From positions 1,984,001-2,048,000 of the forward strand of contig CBDDLR010000001.1 in the NCBI GenBank assembly GCA_965230765.1: 64,000 nt of DNA. Direction: 5' to 3'. The translations under genes and the position numbers were made by a program. Every line of letters starts with the position of its first letter. Within the stretch, counting starts at the first letter, position 1. Source of the stretch: Sunxiuqinia sp965230765 (GTDB lineage Bacteria > Bacteroidota > Bacteroidia > Bacteroidales > Prolixibacteraceae). The notes beneath the pieces are model-generated. The model saw only the letters and a program-made list of their open reading frames with translations, was not told the origin of the DNA and made no database searches. This document shows positions 26,900 through 34,699 of this stretch, piece by piece.

Positions 26900-28384
26900 A
26901 TGAAGAAAACATCCTTGCTGATTGCTTTCTGCGCAATCTTCACGTTACCTGTTTTCGCAGGTGGACTTTTAACAAACATGAACCAGAGTGCACAATATGT
27001 GCGAATGTTATCAAGAAATGCTTCTACTGAAATTGATGCAGTTTATTTCAACCCTGCCGGATTAATCCAGATGGAGGACGGATTTTATGGTGGTTTGCAT
27101 AACCAAACAATTTTTCAGTACCGGACCATCGAAAGCTTTCATCCGTTTTTGAACGATTCTGAATATGAAGGGGATATCAAAGCGCCATTATTTCCATCGG
27201 TTTTTGCAGCCTACAAAAAAGATAAGTGGGCTTTTTCCTTGGGGTTTGGACTGAATGGCGGTGGAGGTACTGCAGTGTTTGACGAAGGGATCCCAACCTT
27301 TGAAAAACCGCTTTCTTTACTTGCGCCAGGACTTCAGTCGGTAGGTGTTCCTGCAACTGGATATGAAGCAGATTTATTTTTGGATGCCTGGTCTGTATTT
27401 TTTGGAACTCAGTTTAATGTGTCGTATAAAATCAGTGATGTAGTTAGTGCTTCTGTTGGTGCTCGATGGATTCATGCACATAATACCTATGAAGGATACA
27501 TACGAGATATTAATGTTTTGGTAACTGGAATGCCAGAGCCACAATCGGCTAGCGCAGTATTTACTTCATTAGCTGCACAGGCAACTGCAGGAGCACAGGC
27601 TTTATCAGCAGCACCTGCTGATATACTAATACCTACTGAAACTGCCCAGGCTCTTGGGTTACCTGCTGGCTTAACTTATGGACAAGGTGCAGCAGCACTA
27701 ACTGCTAGTGCAGCAGAAGCAACTGCCAGAGCCCAGGCAACAGCAGATGTAGAACAAGATACTAAACAAACTGGTGATGGTTTTGCTCCATTGTTGGGAT
27801 TGAACATTGCCTTGGATAAGCTAAATATAGGTATTCGTTATGAGTTCAAGACCTCATTGGTATTGACGAACGAATCAGCTGTTGACGGTACAGGATTTTT
27901 CCCTGACGGGGCTGATGACGGTAGCGATATTCCTGCTATTTTAGCTATAGGAGCTGATTATATGATTTCAGATAAAGTGAAATTGTCAGGTTCTTTTAAT
28001 AGTTATTTCGACAAGCAAGTCGACTGGGATCCAAATATTTACAGGCAAGAACGTACGTTTGATCACAACCACTGGGAGTTTGCCATGGGAGTTGAATATG
28101 AATTAGATGAAAAATGGAAAATAAGTGTTGGAGGGATGCACACCAACACAGGTGTAACTGAGCAGTACCAAAGTGATTTTTCTTATGGAAACACAGCTTA
28201 CACTGGTGGATTTGGATGTCAATATAAAATCAACGATCGTTTAACGCTGGACGCTGGATTCTTATACACATCTTATGTGAAAAGCCCTAAAACTTTTGTG
28301 GATGAAAATGTTGGTTCATACTTGGAAACATATGACAAGCGAAACTTTGATTTTGCGATCGGGATTGGCTATAAACTTTTCTAA
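26900..28384 (+). CDS. OMPP1/FadL/TodX-family outer-membrane transporter
   Basis: A 494-residue outer-membrane protein likely to move hydrophobic compounds such as fatty acids. Signal peptide ends near PVFAGG (residue 21). The N-terminal hatch has the family motif DAVYFNPAGLIQM (NPA), and the C-terminus ends in a barrel strand (FAIGIGYKLF). An unusual Ala/Thr/Gln-rich stretch of about 75 residues (about 213-290), with motifs such as AAQATAGAQALSAAPAD and TASAAEATARAQATADVEQ, sits where an extracellular loop is expected. Monocistronic. Confidence 0.88.
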   Translation: MKKTSLLIAFCAIFTLPVFAGGLLTNMNQSAQYVRMLSRNASTEIDAVYFNPAGLIQMEDGFYGGLHNQTIFQYRTIESFHPFLNDSEYEGDIKAPLFPSVFAAYKKDKWAFSLGFGLNGGGGTAVFDEGIPTFEKPLSLLAPGLQSVGVPATGYEADLFLDAWSVFFGTQFNVSYKISDVVSASVGARWIHAHNTYEGYIRDINVLVTGMPEPQSASAVFTSLAAQATAGAQALSAAPADILIPTETAQALGLPAGLTYGQGAAALTASAAEATARAQATADVEQDTKQTGDGFAPLLGLNIALDKLNIGIRYEFKTSLVLTNESAVDGTGFFPDGADDGSDIPAILAIGADYMISDKVKLSGSFNSYFDKQVDWDPNIYRQERTFDHNHWEFAMGVEYELDEKWKISVGGMHTNTGVTEQYQSDFSYGNTAYTGGFGCQYKINDRLTLDAGFLYTSYVKSPKTFVDENVGSYLETYDKRNFDFAIGIGYKLF

Positions 28385-28407
28385 AAAGCTTATTTAGTAT
28401 TATTAAC

Positions 28408-28443
28408 AAAGACAGGATCATCTATTTGATCTTGTCTTTTTTT
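28408..28443 (+). terminator. Rho-independent terminator after FadL-like gene
   Basis: Arms 28408-28420 and 28427-28439 (AAAGACAGGATCA / TGATCTTGTCTTT, one G-T wobble) with a 6-nt loop and a run of T. Confidence 0.85.
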
Positions 28444-28502
28444 GTGCATGTAATTCTTTTTATTTTTGGGCTACTTACATGTTAATCTTATTACATTACA
28501 TT

Positions 28503-29891
28503 ATGAACAGAAGAATTTTAAAGAAGATCAGTTGGATTTTGTCGGCCTTGTTTTTTCCTTTTTTACTGAATGCCCAATCAATCGATTTGGAGCAAATAAA
28601 TGAGATTCGCAGCTCATTTAAAAAAGATGCATACACCAAAGCCATGCAAAATGCGCTTTCATCGAATGATATAACCAAAATTGCCTGGAACCGTGAGAAC
28701 CATGGTACTGTGGATCATTTTTTTACTTACAAAGTAGATGTTAAAGGTATTACCAATCAAAAGAAATCCGGCAGGTGTTGGTTGTTTACCTCATTGAATA
28801 TATTCCGTCCGGTAGCTATGGATAAGTTTAATAAGACTTCATTCGAATTTTCAGAGAACTACCTGTACTTCTGGGATCTTTTTGAGAAATCAAACCTTTT
28901 CCTGAATAACATCATTGAAACAGCAGAATTACCTCTGGATGGTCAAAAGGTAAGGTGGTATTTTCGTTCTCCGGTTGACGACGGTGGACAATGGATCAAC
29001 TTCGTGAACCTGGCCAACAAATATGGCATGGTGCCCCGAGAGGCAATGGAAGAAACACATTCCAGCGAAAATACAGCATGGATGAACCGTTTGATTAAAA
29101 GAAAACTTCGAGAGTTTGCCCTGGAATTGCGTGACTTAAATTCTTCAAAAAAGAAACGAAAAGAAATACCTTCCAGAAAAAAGGAAATGATGAAAGATAT
29201 TTACCGGATGCTGGCATTAAACCTGGGTGAACCACCTGTTGATTTTGAATATCGTTTTAGGAACAAAATGGGTGAGCTATCTGAAAATAAAAAGTATACT
29301 CCGATTGAGTTTATGCAGGAAGTATTGGGCGAAGTGAAACTGAACGATTATGTGATGTTGATGAATGACCCATCCCGTCCGTACTGGAAGCACTACGATA
29401 TTGAAAACTACCGGAATGTGGAAGAAGGTGAAAACTGGCATTACGTCAATCTTCCCAATGAAGATATTAAGCGGTTTTGCATTGAATCAATCAAAAATAA
29501 TGATGCCATGTACGCTTCTTGTGATGTTGGCAAGCAACTGCGCAGGGATTTTGGTGTGTTGGATGTGGATAATTTCGATTATGAGTCTGTTTATGGCGTC
29601 ACATTTGGAATGGACAAAAAGCAGCGTATCCAATCAAGCGAGAGTGGTTCAAGCCATGGAATGGCACTTGTTGCTGTAGATGTGGATGAAAATGAAAAGC
29701 CACTGAAATGGCAATTTGAAAACAGCTGGGGCGCACAATCCGGCGAAAAAGGATATTTAACGTTTACCGATGAGTGGTTCGATGAGTATATGTTCCGCAT
29801 TGTGGTTCACAAAAAATATGTCGATCAAAAGGTAATTGATATTTACAACGAAGAACCGGTTAAACTACCTGCCTGGGATCCTATGTTTTAA
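28503..29891 (+). CDS. Exported bleomycin hydrolase/aminopeptidase C-like cysteine peptidase (C1B)
   Basis: A 462-residue papain-fold peptidase of family C1B. Counted from the ATG at 28503 (chosen over an upstream in-frame start because it gives a clean signal peptide ending LLNAQ), the catalytic triad is Cys92 (KSGRCWLFTSLN), His385 (SGSSHGMALVAV) and Asn407 (WQFENSWG). Known cytoplasmic members form hexameric, self-compartmentalised aminopeptidases; this one carries an export signal, as in many Bacteroidota. It probably trims peptides in the periplasm. It converges on a serpin-containing operon across a bidirectional hairpin. Confidence 0.9.
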   Translation: MNRRILKKISWILSALFFPFLLNAQSIDLEQINEIRSSFKKDAYTKAMQNALSSNDITKIAWNRENHGTVDHFFTYKVDVKGITNQKKSGRCWLFTSLNIFRPVAMDKFNKTSFEFSENYLYFWDLFEKSNLFLNNIIETAELPLDGQKVRWYFRSPVDDGGQWINFVNLANKYGMVPREAMEETHSSENTAWMNRLIKRKLREFALELRDLNSSKKKRKEIPSRKKEMMKDIYRMLALNLGEPPVDFEYRFRNKMGELSENKKYTPIEFMQEVLGEVKLNDYVMLMNDPSRPYWKHYDIENYRNVEEGENWHYVNLPNEDIKRFCIESIKNNDAMYASCDVGKQLRRDFGVLDVDNFDYESVYGVTFGMDKKQRIQSSESGSSHGMALVAVDVDENEKPLKWQFENSWGAQSGEKGYLTFTDEWFDEYMFRIVVHKKYVDQKVIDIYNEEPVKLPAWDPMF

Positions 29892-29902
29892 TAGATATAA
29901 AA

Positions 29903-29926
29903 AACGGCTGCTCTTGGGCAGCCGTT
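29903..29926. terminator. Bidirectional hairpin between convergent genes
   Basis: AACGGCTGC (29903-29911) and GCAGCCGTT (29918-29926) form a perfect 9-bp stem with a 6-nt loop, placed between the peptidase stop and the convergent lipoprotein stop at 29935. Confidence 0.8.
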
Positions 29927-29934
29927 GCTGTTTT

Positions 29935-30471
29935 CTAAAAATGTTCGTCGCTAAAAGGTTCTTCGCCTCTAATTCCGATTAAGAATGCGGTAATTTCATC
30001 TGCCGCTGAACTTGTATTCTTATGATAATTGTCACCACGCATTTGAAGCAGGTATCTTGTCAGGTTGGTTTCACCTTCACCGGAGATATAAACATTGTAA
30101 AATTCGGCACCGGCATCAGCCATCACGCCCTTTATATCCGTGAGTCTATTTTCAGTAACCTGAGGTGCCAGGGCCAGCATGCGTTGTAGTTCTTCACCAT
30201 CAACAATACTTAAGCGTACTTCAGATTTGTTAAGGTTTTGCTGAAATTCCTGCAGGCTAATTGTATTGTCATCTGCAAAGTTCCACCCTTCAGGCTGGTC
30301 ATAGTCATAGATGTTTCCATTTTGGTCAATCACAAAACCCTGGTGGACATAGCCCCACGCATGGTTGATGTATTCAAACTGAAAATATATTGTTTTTTCA
30401 TTTTCTTTAAACTCTTCTGCCTCATGACACGAAAAAAATAATGTCACTAAAATTAACATCCAATACTTCAT
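29935..30471 (-). CDS. Lipoprotein of unknown function
   Basis: A 178-residue lipoprotein (lipobox FFSC, Cys15). I do not recognise the fold. The mature part begins with an acidic tail (HEAEEFKENEKT), then an aromatic strand segment (YFQFEYINHAWGYVHQGFVIDQNGNIYDYDQPEGW) and two helices; no catalytic motif stands out. It is the last gene of a three-gene minus-strand operon with a second lipoprotein (1-bp gap) and a serpin, so a role at the cell surface linked to protease control is possible but unproven. Confidence 0.7.
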   Translation of the reverse strand: MKYWMLILVTLFFSCHEAEEFKENEKTIYFQFEYINHAWGYVHQGFVIDQNGNIYDYDQPEGWNFADDNTISLQEFQQNLNKSEVRLSIVDGEELQRMLALAPQVTENRLTDIKGVMADAGAEFYNVYISGEGETNLTRYLLQMRGDNYHKNTSSAADEITAFLIGIRGEEPFSDEHF

Positions 30472-30472
30472 T

Positions 30473-31135
30473 TTATTCTAGTTTAATGGTTATTTCTTCG
30501 TGATAATGCTCGTAGTAATTATTGGCATTAAAGACGATGGTAAATTCTTCATTCCCAAATTCATCTTTTAATGGACTTAAATCAAAACTATGCGTGGTAG
30601 TTAGAAATGCTTCGCACATATCACCTTTTGAATCATGCCTGATTTCAAAGGTTGGTGGAGGTAGAGGGGGTGTCCCGCACCAGGGGTGCATTCGTGCAAG
30701 GTCAATTATGTGATTTTCACAGCCACCACTGTAGCTTAGCTTTACAACGAGGCAGTTCCCATCCTGATAAACCTCTCGGATCATCACAGAATCATTTTTC
30801 AAGGAATCGTAATTGTGGAAATTTAAGTCAACATACGGGGTGCATTCCAAAACTTGCAAACTTAGGAGCCTGCATTCTTGTCCATCACAATCGGTTTGTT
30901 TATCGAGTACTTCATATTCAACCACTACCCGCTGGTCAGAAGCCATTACAAAATCAGTTTTATTGGCAGGAATAATCGTTACTCCATTGTCCAATAGTAT
31001 TTTGGTATCACATTCTGCCAGTCCTCCGCTTAGTTGAACAATACCCGTTGCCTGGAATATAGATTCTTCTTGTTCATTTTTTTCGCAAGCAAAAAGGATT
31101 ACAGCTGCCAGTAATAAAATAATCAGACGTTTCAT
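30473..31135 (-). CDS. Cysteine-rich lipoprotein of unknown function
   Basis: A 220-residue lipoprotein (LLFAC-type lipobox, Cys17). The mature region has about seven further cysteines (in AECDTK, TDCDGQECRLL, LECTPY, DGNCLV, GGCENH, HPWCGTP, DMCEAF), many enough for several disulfides. A Pro-rich stretch TPPLPPPTF lies near residue 155. It is somewhat like the NigD-type lipoproteins of Bacteroidota but I cannot assign it firmly. It overlaps the upstream serpin gene by 4 bp, so the two are translationally coupled. Confidence 0.72.
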   Translation of the reverse strand: MKRLIILLLAAVILFACEKNEQEESIFQATGIVQLSGGLAECDTKILLDNGVTIIPANKTDFVMASDQRVVVEYEVLDKQTDCDGQECRLLSLQVLECTPYVDLNFHNYDSLKNDSVMIREVYQDGNCLVVKLSYSGGCENHIIDLARMHPWCGTPPLPPPTFEIRHDSKGDMCEAFLTTTHSFDLSPLKDEFGNEEFTIVFNANNYYEHYHEEITIKLE

Positions 31136-32373
31136 TCTCCATCTTTTGAAGGGTCAACAACTTTTCCAATAAATAGAATTGCGTTTGTGTCTTTTTCACG
31201 TATCGCAAAAACAAATGGATGATCTACAGCAAATATTTTACCTGGTTGAATAGAGGTGGTTTCAAAAACAATTCCCGTTACTGCAGCAGCTTCAGTTCCA
31301 CGTTCATCTACTTTTATGTAGCTTTTATGTTTTACATCTGAAATAAATAAGTCGGTGTCATCAGTTATACCTCTGAAATTGCTTATTTGAGCATTGAAAG
31401 CATCAGTCATTCCTAAAGCTTTCAGATTGTCCACCAAGCTGTTTTCATAAGCAAACTCCATTTTTGGAAGAAAAACTTTCTTTTCCCAATCAGCCATGTT
31501 GTTAATCCAATCATCCAGCTTCTCAGGACTAATTTCTTCAATCACATCACCTGTTGAATAACTTTCATGTGGAAGAAATATCAACATCGAATACTTTTCG
31601 CTTCCATAGGGCATTTCAAGCAATTCAAACTTTTCAGTATTGAGGTATGGAAAAGTTTCCTCAATCATCATGGTTGGAACATCGATGTCATTTTGGTCAT
31701 CCAAAAAGAAAACCTGGTCAGTTGTATTATCCTTGTCAAACTGATAAGTCCATTCACCATTAAAATAAATGGCGTTGATTAAGTACATTACGTGGGCAGG
31801 TGAAACAAACTCGATAATTTTTTCAATCTTATCGCGGGTATTTTCTTTCACCCATCCATTTACGCGAGCAAGCGTTGCTGCTTCATCCCTAAAATTGAGT
31901 GCTTCCACTTCTGCATCGTAGTAGCTTTTGTTTGTTGAAATAAATTCATCTTTTATTGTGTAATCCTGGTGATAAAAAATGGAATTGGCAATGGCAAGTT
32001 CAACCTTTGGGTCGCGGCTTTCCAATGCTTCTACCAAATATTTATACGATTGATTGATTTCATCTGGCGTGAGCCCTACCTTGTGGAGCATTTCTTCCAT
32101 TTGCTCCTGGGTGTTCCCTTCTGCACCGTTATAGGCCATTGCCAAAGCTATGGAAACACTCAACGGGGATATCATCAGGTTTTTGTCCGCCTCTTCTTCA
32201 TCCTCAATTAAACGAAAGAGTTCCAAGCCAAACTGATTGTCAGCAGCAATAATTTGTGCTGATTTTTGGTCGATATCAAGATTTTCGGGAATGAATACGT
32301 CGTCATTATTATTACAGGCAGTAACCGAAAATATAAGGGTGAAAAGGATTAAAAGTATTCGAATTGTATTCAT
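31132..32373 (-). CDS. Serpin-family serine protease inhibitor lipoprotein
   Basis: A 413-residue serpin with a lipobox (SVTAC, Cys20), so it is probably tethered to the outer membrane. Conserved serpin segments are present: NLMISPLSVSIALAMAYNGAEGNT, LINAIYFNGEW, FLPKMEF and the C-terminal HPFVFAIRE...ILFIGKVVDP. The reactive-centre hinge ERGTEAAAVTG (357-367) has the small-residue pattern of inhibitory serpins. Counting from the hinge Gly as P15 puts P1-P1' at Thr373-Ser374, suggesting an elastase-like or related target. First gene of an operon with two lipoproteins. It may shield the cell from its own or foreign proteases. Confidence 0.93.
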   Translation of the reverse strand: MNTIRILLILFTLIFSVTACNNNDDVFIPENLDIDQKSAQIIAADNQFGLELFRLIEDEEEADKNLMISPLSVSIALAMAYNGAEGNTQEQMEEMLHKVGLTPDEINQSYKYLVEALESRDPKVELAIANSIFYHQDYTIKDEFISTNKSYYDAEVEALNFRDEAATLARVNGWVKENTRDKIEKIIEFVSPAHVMYLINAIYFNGEWTYQFDKDNTTDQVFFLDDQNDIDVPTMMIEETFPYLNTEKFELLEMPYGSEKYSMLIFLPHESYSTGDVIEEISPEKLDDWINNMADWEKKVFLPKMEFAYENSLVDNLKALGMTDAFNAQISNFRGITDDTDLFISDVKHKSYIKVDERGTEAAAVTGIVFETTSIQPGKIFAVDHPFVFAIREKDTNAILFIGKVVDPSKDGE

Positions 32374-32609
32374 GATTTTTCCAGTTTATTTCAATAACTA
32401 ACTGTTAGATGCGTTTGATAAAAATTAGTTGCGTCAATATATTAAAATTTAATAAACGCAACCTTTTTGAAAGAACAATCATCTGTTACACGGTAAACCA
32501 AAGCAAAAGCAGTGCCAGTGATAAACCATTTAAGCAGTACAAGATGTTACAAAAATGGGAATAGTCTGGTAGAAAGGCTTAAATTTGATCTTGACCAAGT
32601 TGAACGATT

Positions 32610-33164
32610 TTGGAAGACCTCGGTAAACTCATAAAAGACTGTGCTGCTGGAAAATCTCGGGCCCAAGCCCAGGTTTATGAGCTGTTTGCACCCAAAATGT
32701 TTGGGGTGTGTATGAGGTATTCTAAAGACAGCACAGAAGCTGAAGATAACTTGCAGGAAGGTTTCCTGAAGGTCTTTGAAAAGATTGGCACGTTTAGGCA
32801 TGAAGGTTCATTTGAGGGTTGGATGAGAAGGATTATGGTGAATGTGGCGCTTGAGAAATTCCGTAAACAGCATATCCTGCACCCGGTTGAGGATGTGGCT
32901 GTTTTTGAGGAAACACGGTTCTCGAACGATATTATTGCGGCCATTTCAGCTGCCGAATTAATTGAAATTATTCAGCAGTTGCCACCTCGCTACAAGATGG
33001 TTTTTAATCTGTATGTTTTTGATGGATTAAACCACCAGGAAATTGCAGCCGAAATGCAAATATCGGTTGGTACGTCTAAGTCGAACCTGGCCCGTGCCCG
33101 GTTAATATTGAAGAAAAAGATTGCAAAGGATTTTGGGGAAATTGAAAATAATTTTTCAGCATGA
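32610..33164 (+). CDS. ECF RNA polymerase sigma factor
   Basis: A 184-residue sigma-70 factor of the extracytoplasmic-function type. Region 2 (about 20-90) has DNLQEGFLKVFEKIGTF and the -10-binding GWMRRIMVNVALEKFRK; region 4 (about 125-175) has LPPRYKMVFNLYVFDGLNHQEIAAEMQISVGTSKSNLARAR. The start is a TTG at 32610; an in-frame stop lies 6 bp upstream and no ATG is available before the domain. ATGA overlap with the next gene suggests that gene's product is its partner. Divergent from the serpin operon. Confidence 0.9.
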   Translation: MEDLGKLIKDCAAGKSRAQAQVYELFAPKMFGVCMRYSKDSTEAEDNLQEGFLKVFEKIGTFRHEGSFEGWMRRIMVNVALEKFRKQHILHPVEDVAVFEETRFSNDIIAAISAAELIEIIQQLPPRYKMVFNLYVFDGLNHQEIAAEMQISVGTSKSNLARARLILKKKIAKDFGEIENNFSA

Positions 33165-34603
33165 CAAAGGAAGACAAACATTTTGATGATTTGTTTCGCG
33201 AAAAAGTGGCTGGTTTCGCGGAAACACCTCCTGCACATGTTTGGGACGGAATAAAAAGTGCGCAGCAGGCTGCCAAAAGGAAAAAACTATTCTTTTATTT
33301 GAAGCTTTCAGGAGCCGCCGCAGCTGTAGTTATCGCATTTGTTATGGGTTGGCAGTTGGCCAATAAACCAGTCGAGGACCTACAGCCAACAGAAGTTGTT
33401 CAAGCTCCGTTAAATGAAGAATCATTAAGTGAAGAAGGTTCTGTAACAGAAACTGTAGCCGAAGAAACTGATAAACCCAGTCAGGATGTAACGAAATCAA
33501 TAACAACACAAGAACCCCAAATAATAAAGAAAGAGATTGAACCTGAAAAAGTATCAACCAGCCAAAATATACTTACCGCATATAACAATGAACCAGTTGT
33601 AGCTAAAGAAGAAACCGCTCAAAATGAAGAAAGGGAAAGCTTTCAACTGTTATCAGCACTGACTCAATTCTTGTATGATATTGAAGATTCGCCAAAAACC
33701 AATATACTGGAGCCAGTTGAACGAAAAAAAGAACCTCAATTTCTTACTGCGGAAGATTTAAAAATGATTGAAGAGAACCAGCAGCTGCTGGCTTTGAATA
33801 GGTCTGAAAAACGCAAAAAACTGTGGCAGGTTGCAGCAATGGTAGCACCCAGCGTATCAGTTAATCAAACAAGTTATAAGGAAACTTATGCCAGCAATAT
33901 GTCAAATCCAGGATCGAAGGACAACCTGAGCTTAGGTGGCGGTTTAGCGGTGACTTACAAAGCTGGTAAACGATTAAGCATTCAAAGTGGGGTTTATTTT
34001 AGCCAGTTGGAACAAGCTTCATCAAATACAATTTCTAATGGAGGGAATCGTTTTCAGGGAGAAACTGCTTTTGATTTTGCCTCAAGTGCCGGGTATTTTA
34101 ACACATCTCTTGAAGTCAAATCTGATCAGTTTCTAATGAATGCTTCTGCAGGGGTTGTTGAATTCGATAACTTGCCTTCCAACGTTCAAATTGGGAATAA
34201 GCTGGAAGATGCTGTTGCCAATGAGGCCGTTTTTCTATCAGCGGCAGAATTTCAGCAAAACTTTGAATACATTGAGATTCCGCTAAACCTAAGGTATCAG
34301 TTAATCGATTCAAAATTTGGTGTAAACCTGCTTGGTGGTTTCAGCACAAACTTACTTGTTGGCAATGACACTTACATTGAAAATACCCAGGGGCGTGAGC
34401 GGATTGGTCAGACACGTGATATGAACAAGGTGAGCTACAGCACTACTGTAGGCTTGGGCTTTGGTTATGGACTTACAAACAAGTTAAGGATGCATGTAGA
34501 GCCGCAATTCAAATACTTTCTGGGCTCGTTAAACGACAATTCTCAGGTTAGTTTTAAACCTTATACCATCGGGGTTTATACCGGGATTAGTTATCAGTTT
34601 TAA
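33161..34603 (+). CDS. Membrane protein with cytoplasmic N-tail, one TM and a C-terminal beta-barrel domain; putative anti-sigma partner
   Basis: A 480-residue protein without a signal peptide at its start. Residues 1-45 are hydrophilic (FDDLFREKVAGFAETPPAHVWDGI), like the cytoplasmic tail of Bacteroidota anti-sigma factors. One TM helix (about 47-66, LSGAAAAVVIAFVMGWQLA) is followed by a long acidic, Thr/Glu-rich linker (about 70-200). The C-terminus (about 220-480) is a beta-strand-rich, PorT/OmpA-like barrel (LSLGGGLAVTYKAGKRLSIQSGVYFS, GVYTGISYQF). It overlaps the sigma gene by 4 bp. If the barrel really inserts in the outer membrane, the protein spans the envelope. The anti-sigma role is inferred from position. 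Confidence 0.72.
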   Translation: MTKEDKHFDDLFREKVAGFAETPPAHVWDGIKSAQQAAKRKKLFFYLKLSGAAAAVVIAFVMGWQLANKPVEDLQPTEVVQAPLNEESLSEEGSVTETVAEETDKPSQDVTKSITTQEPQIIKKEIEPEKVSTSQNILTAYNNEPVVAKEETAQNEERESFQLLSALTQFLYDIEDSPKTNILEPVERKKEPQFLTAEDLKMIEENQQLLALNRSEKRKKLWQVAAMVAPSVSVNQTSYKETYASNMSNPGSKDNLSLGGGLAVTYKAGKRLSIQSGVYFSQLEQASSNTISNGGNRFQGETAFDFASSAGYFNTSLEVKSDQFLMNASAGVVEFDNLPSNVQIGNKLEDAVANEAVFLSAAEFQQNFEYIEIPLNLRYQLIDSKFGVNLLGGFSTNLLVGNDTYIENTQGRERIGQTRDMNKVSYSTTVGLGFGYGLTNKLRMHVEPQFKYFLGSLNDNSQVSFKPYTIGVYTGISYQF

Positions 34604-34699
34604 AAAAATGTATTTATGTAATTTTTGGTATTGATCGTAAGTTTATAAAACGATATATTTACCTCCAATAGTACAAATAACTGACTCCTATCATCCAGC

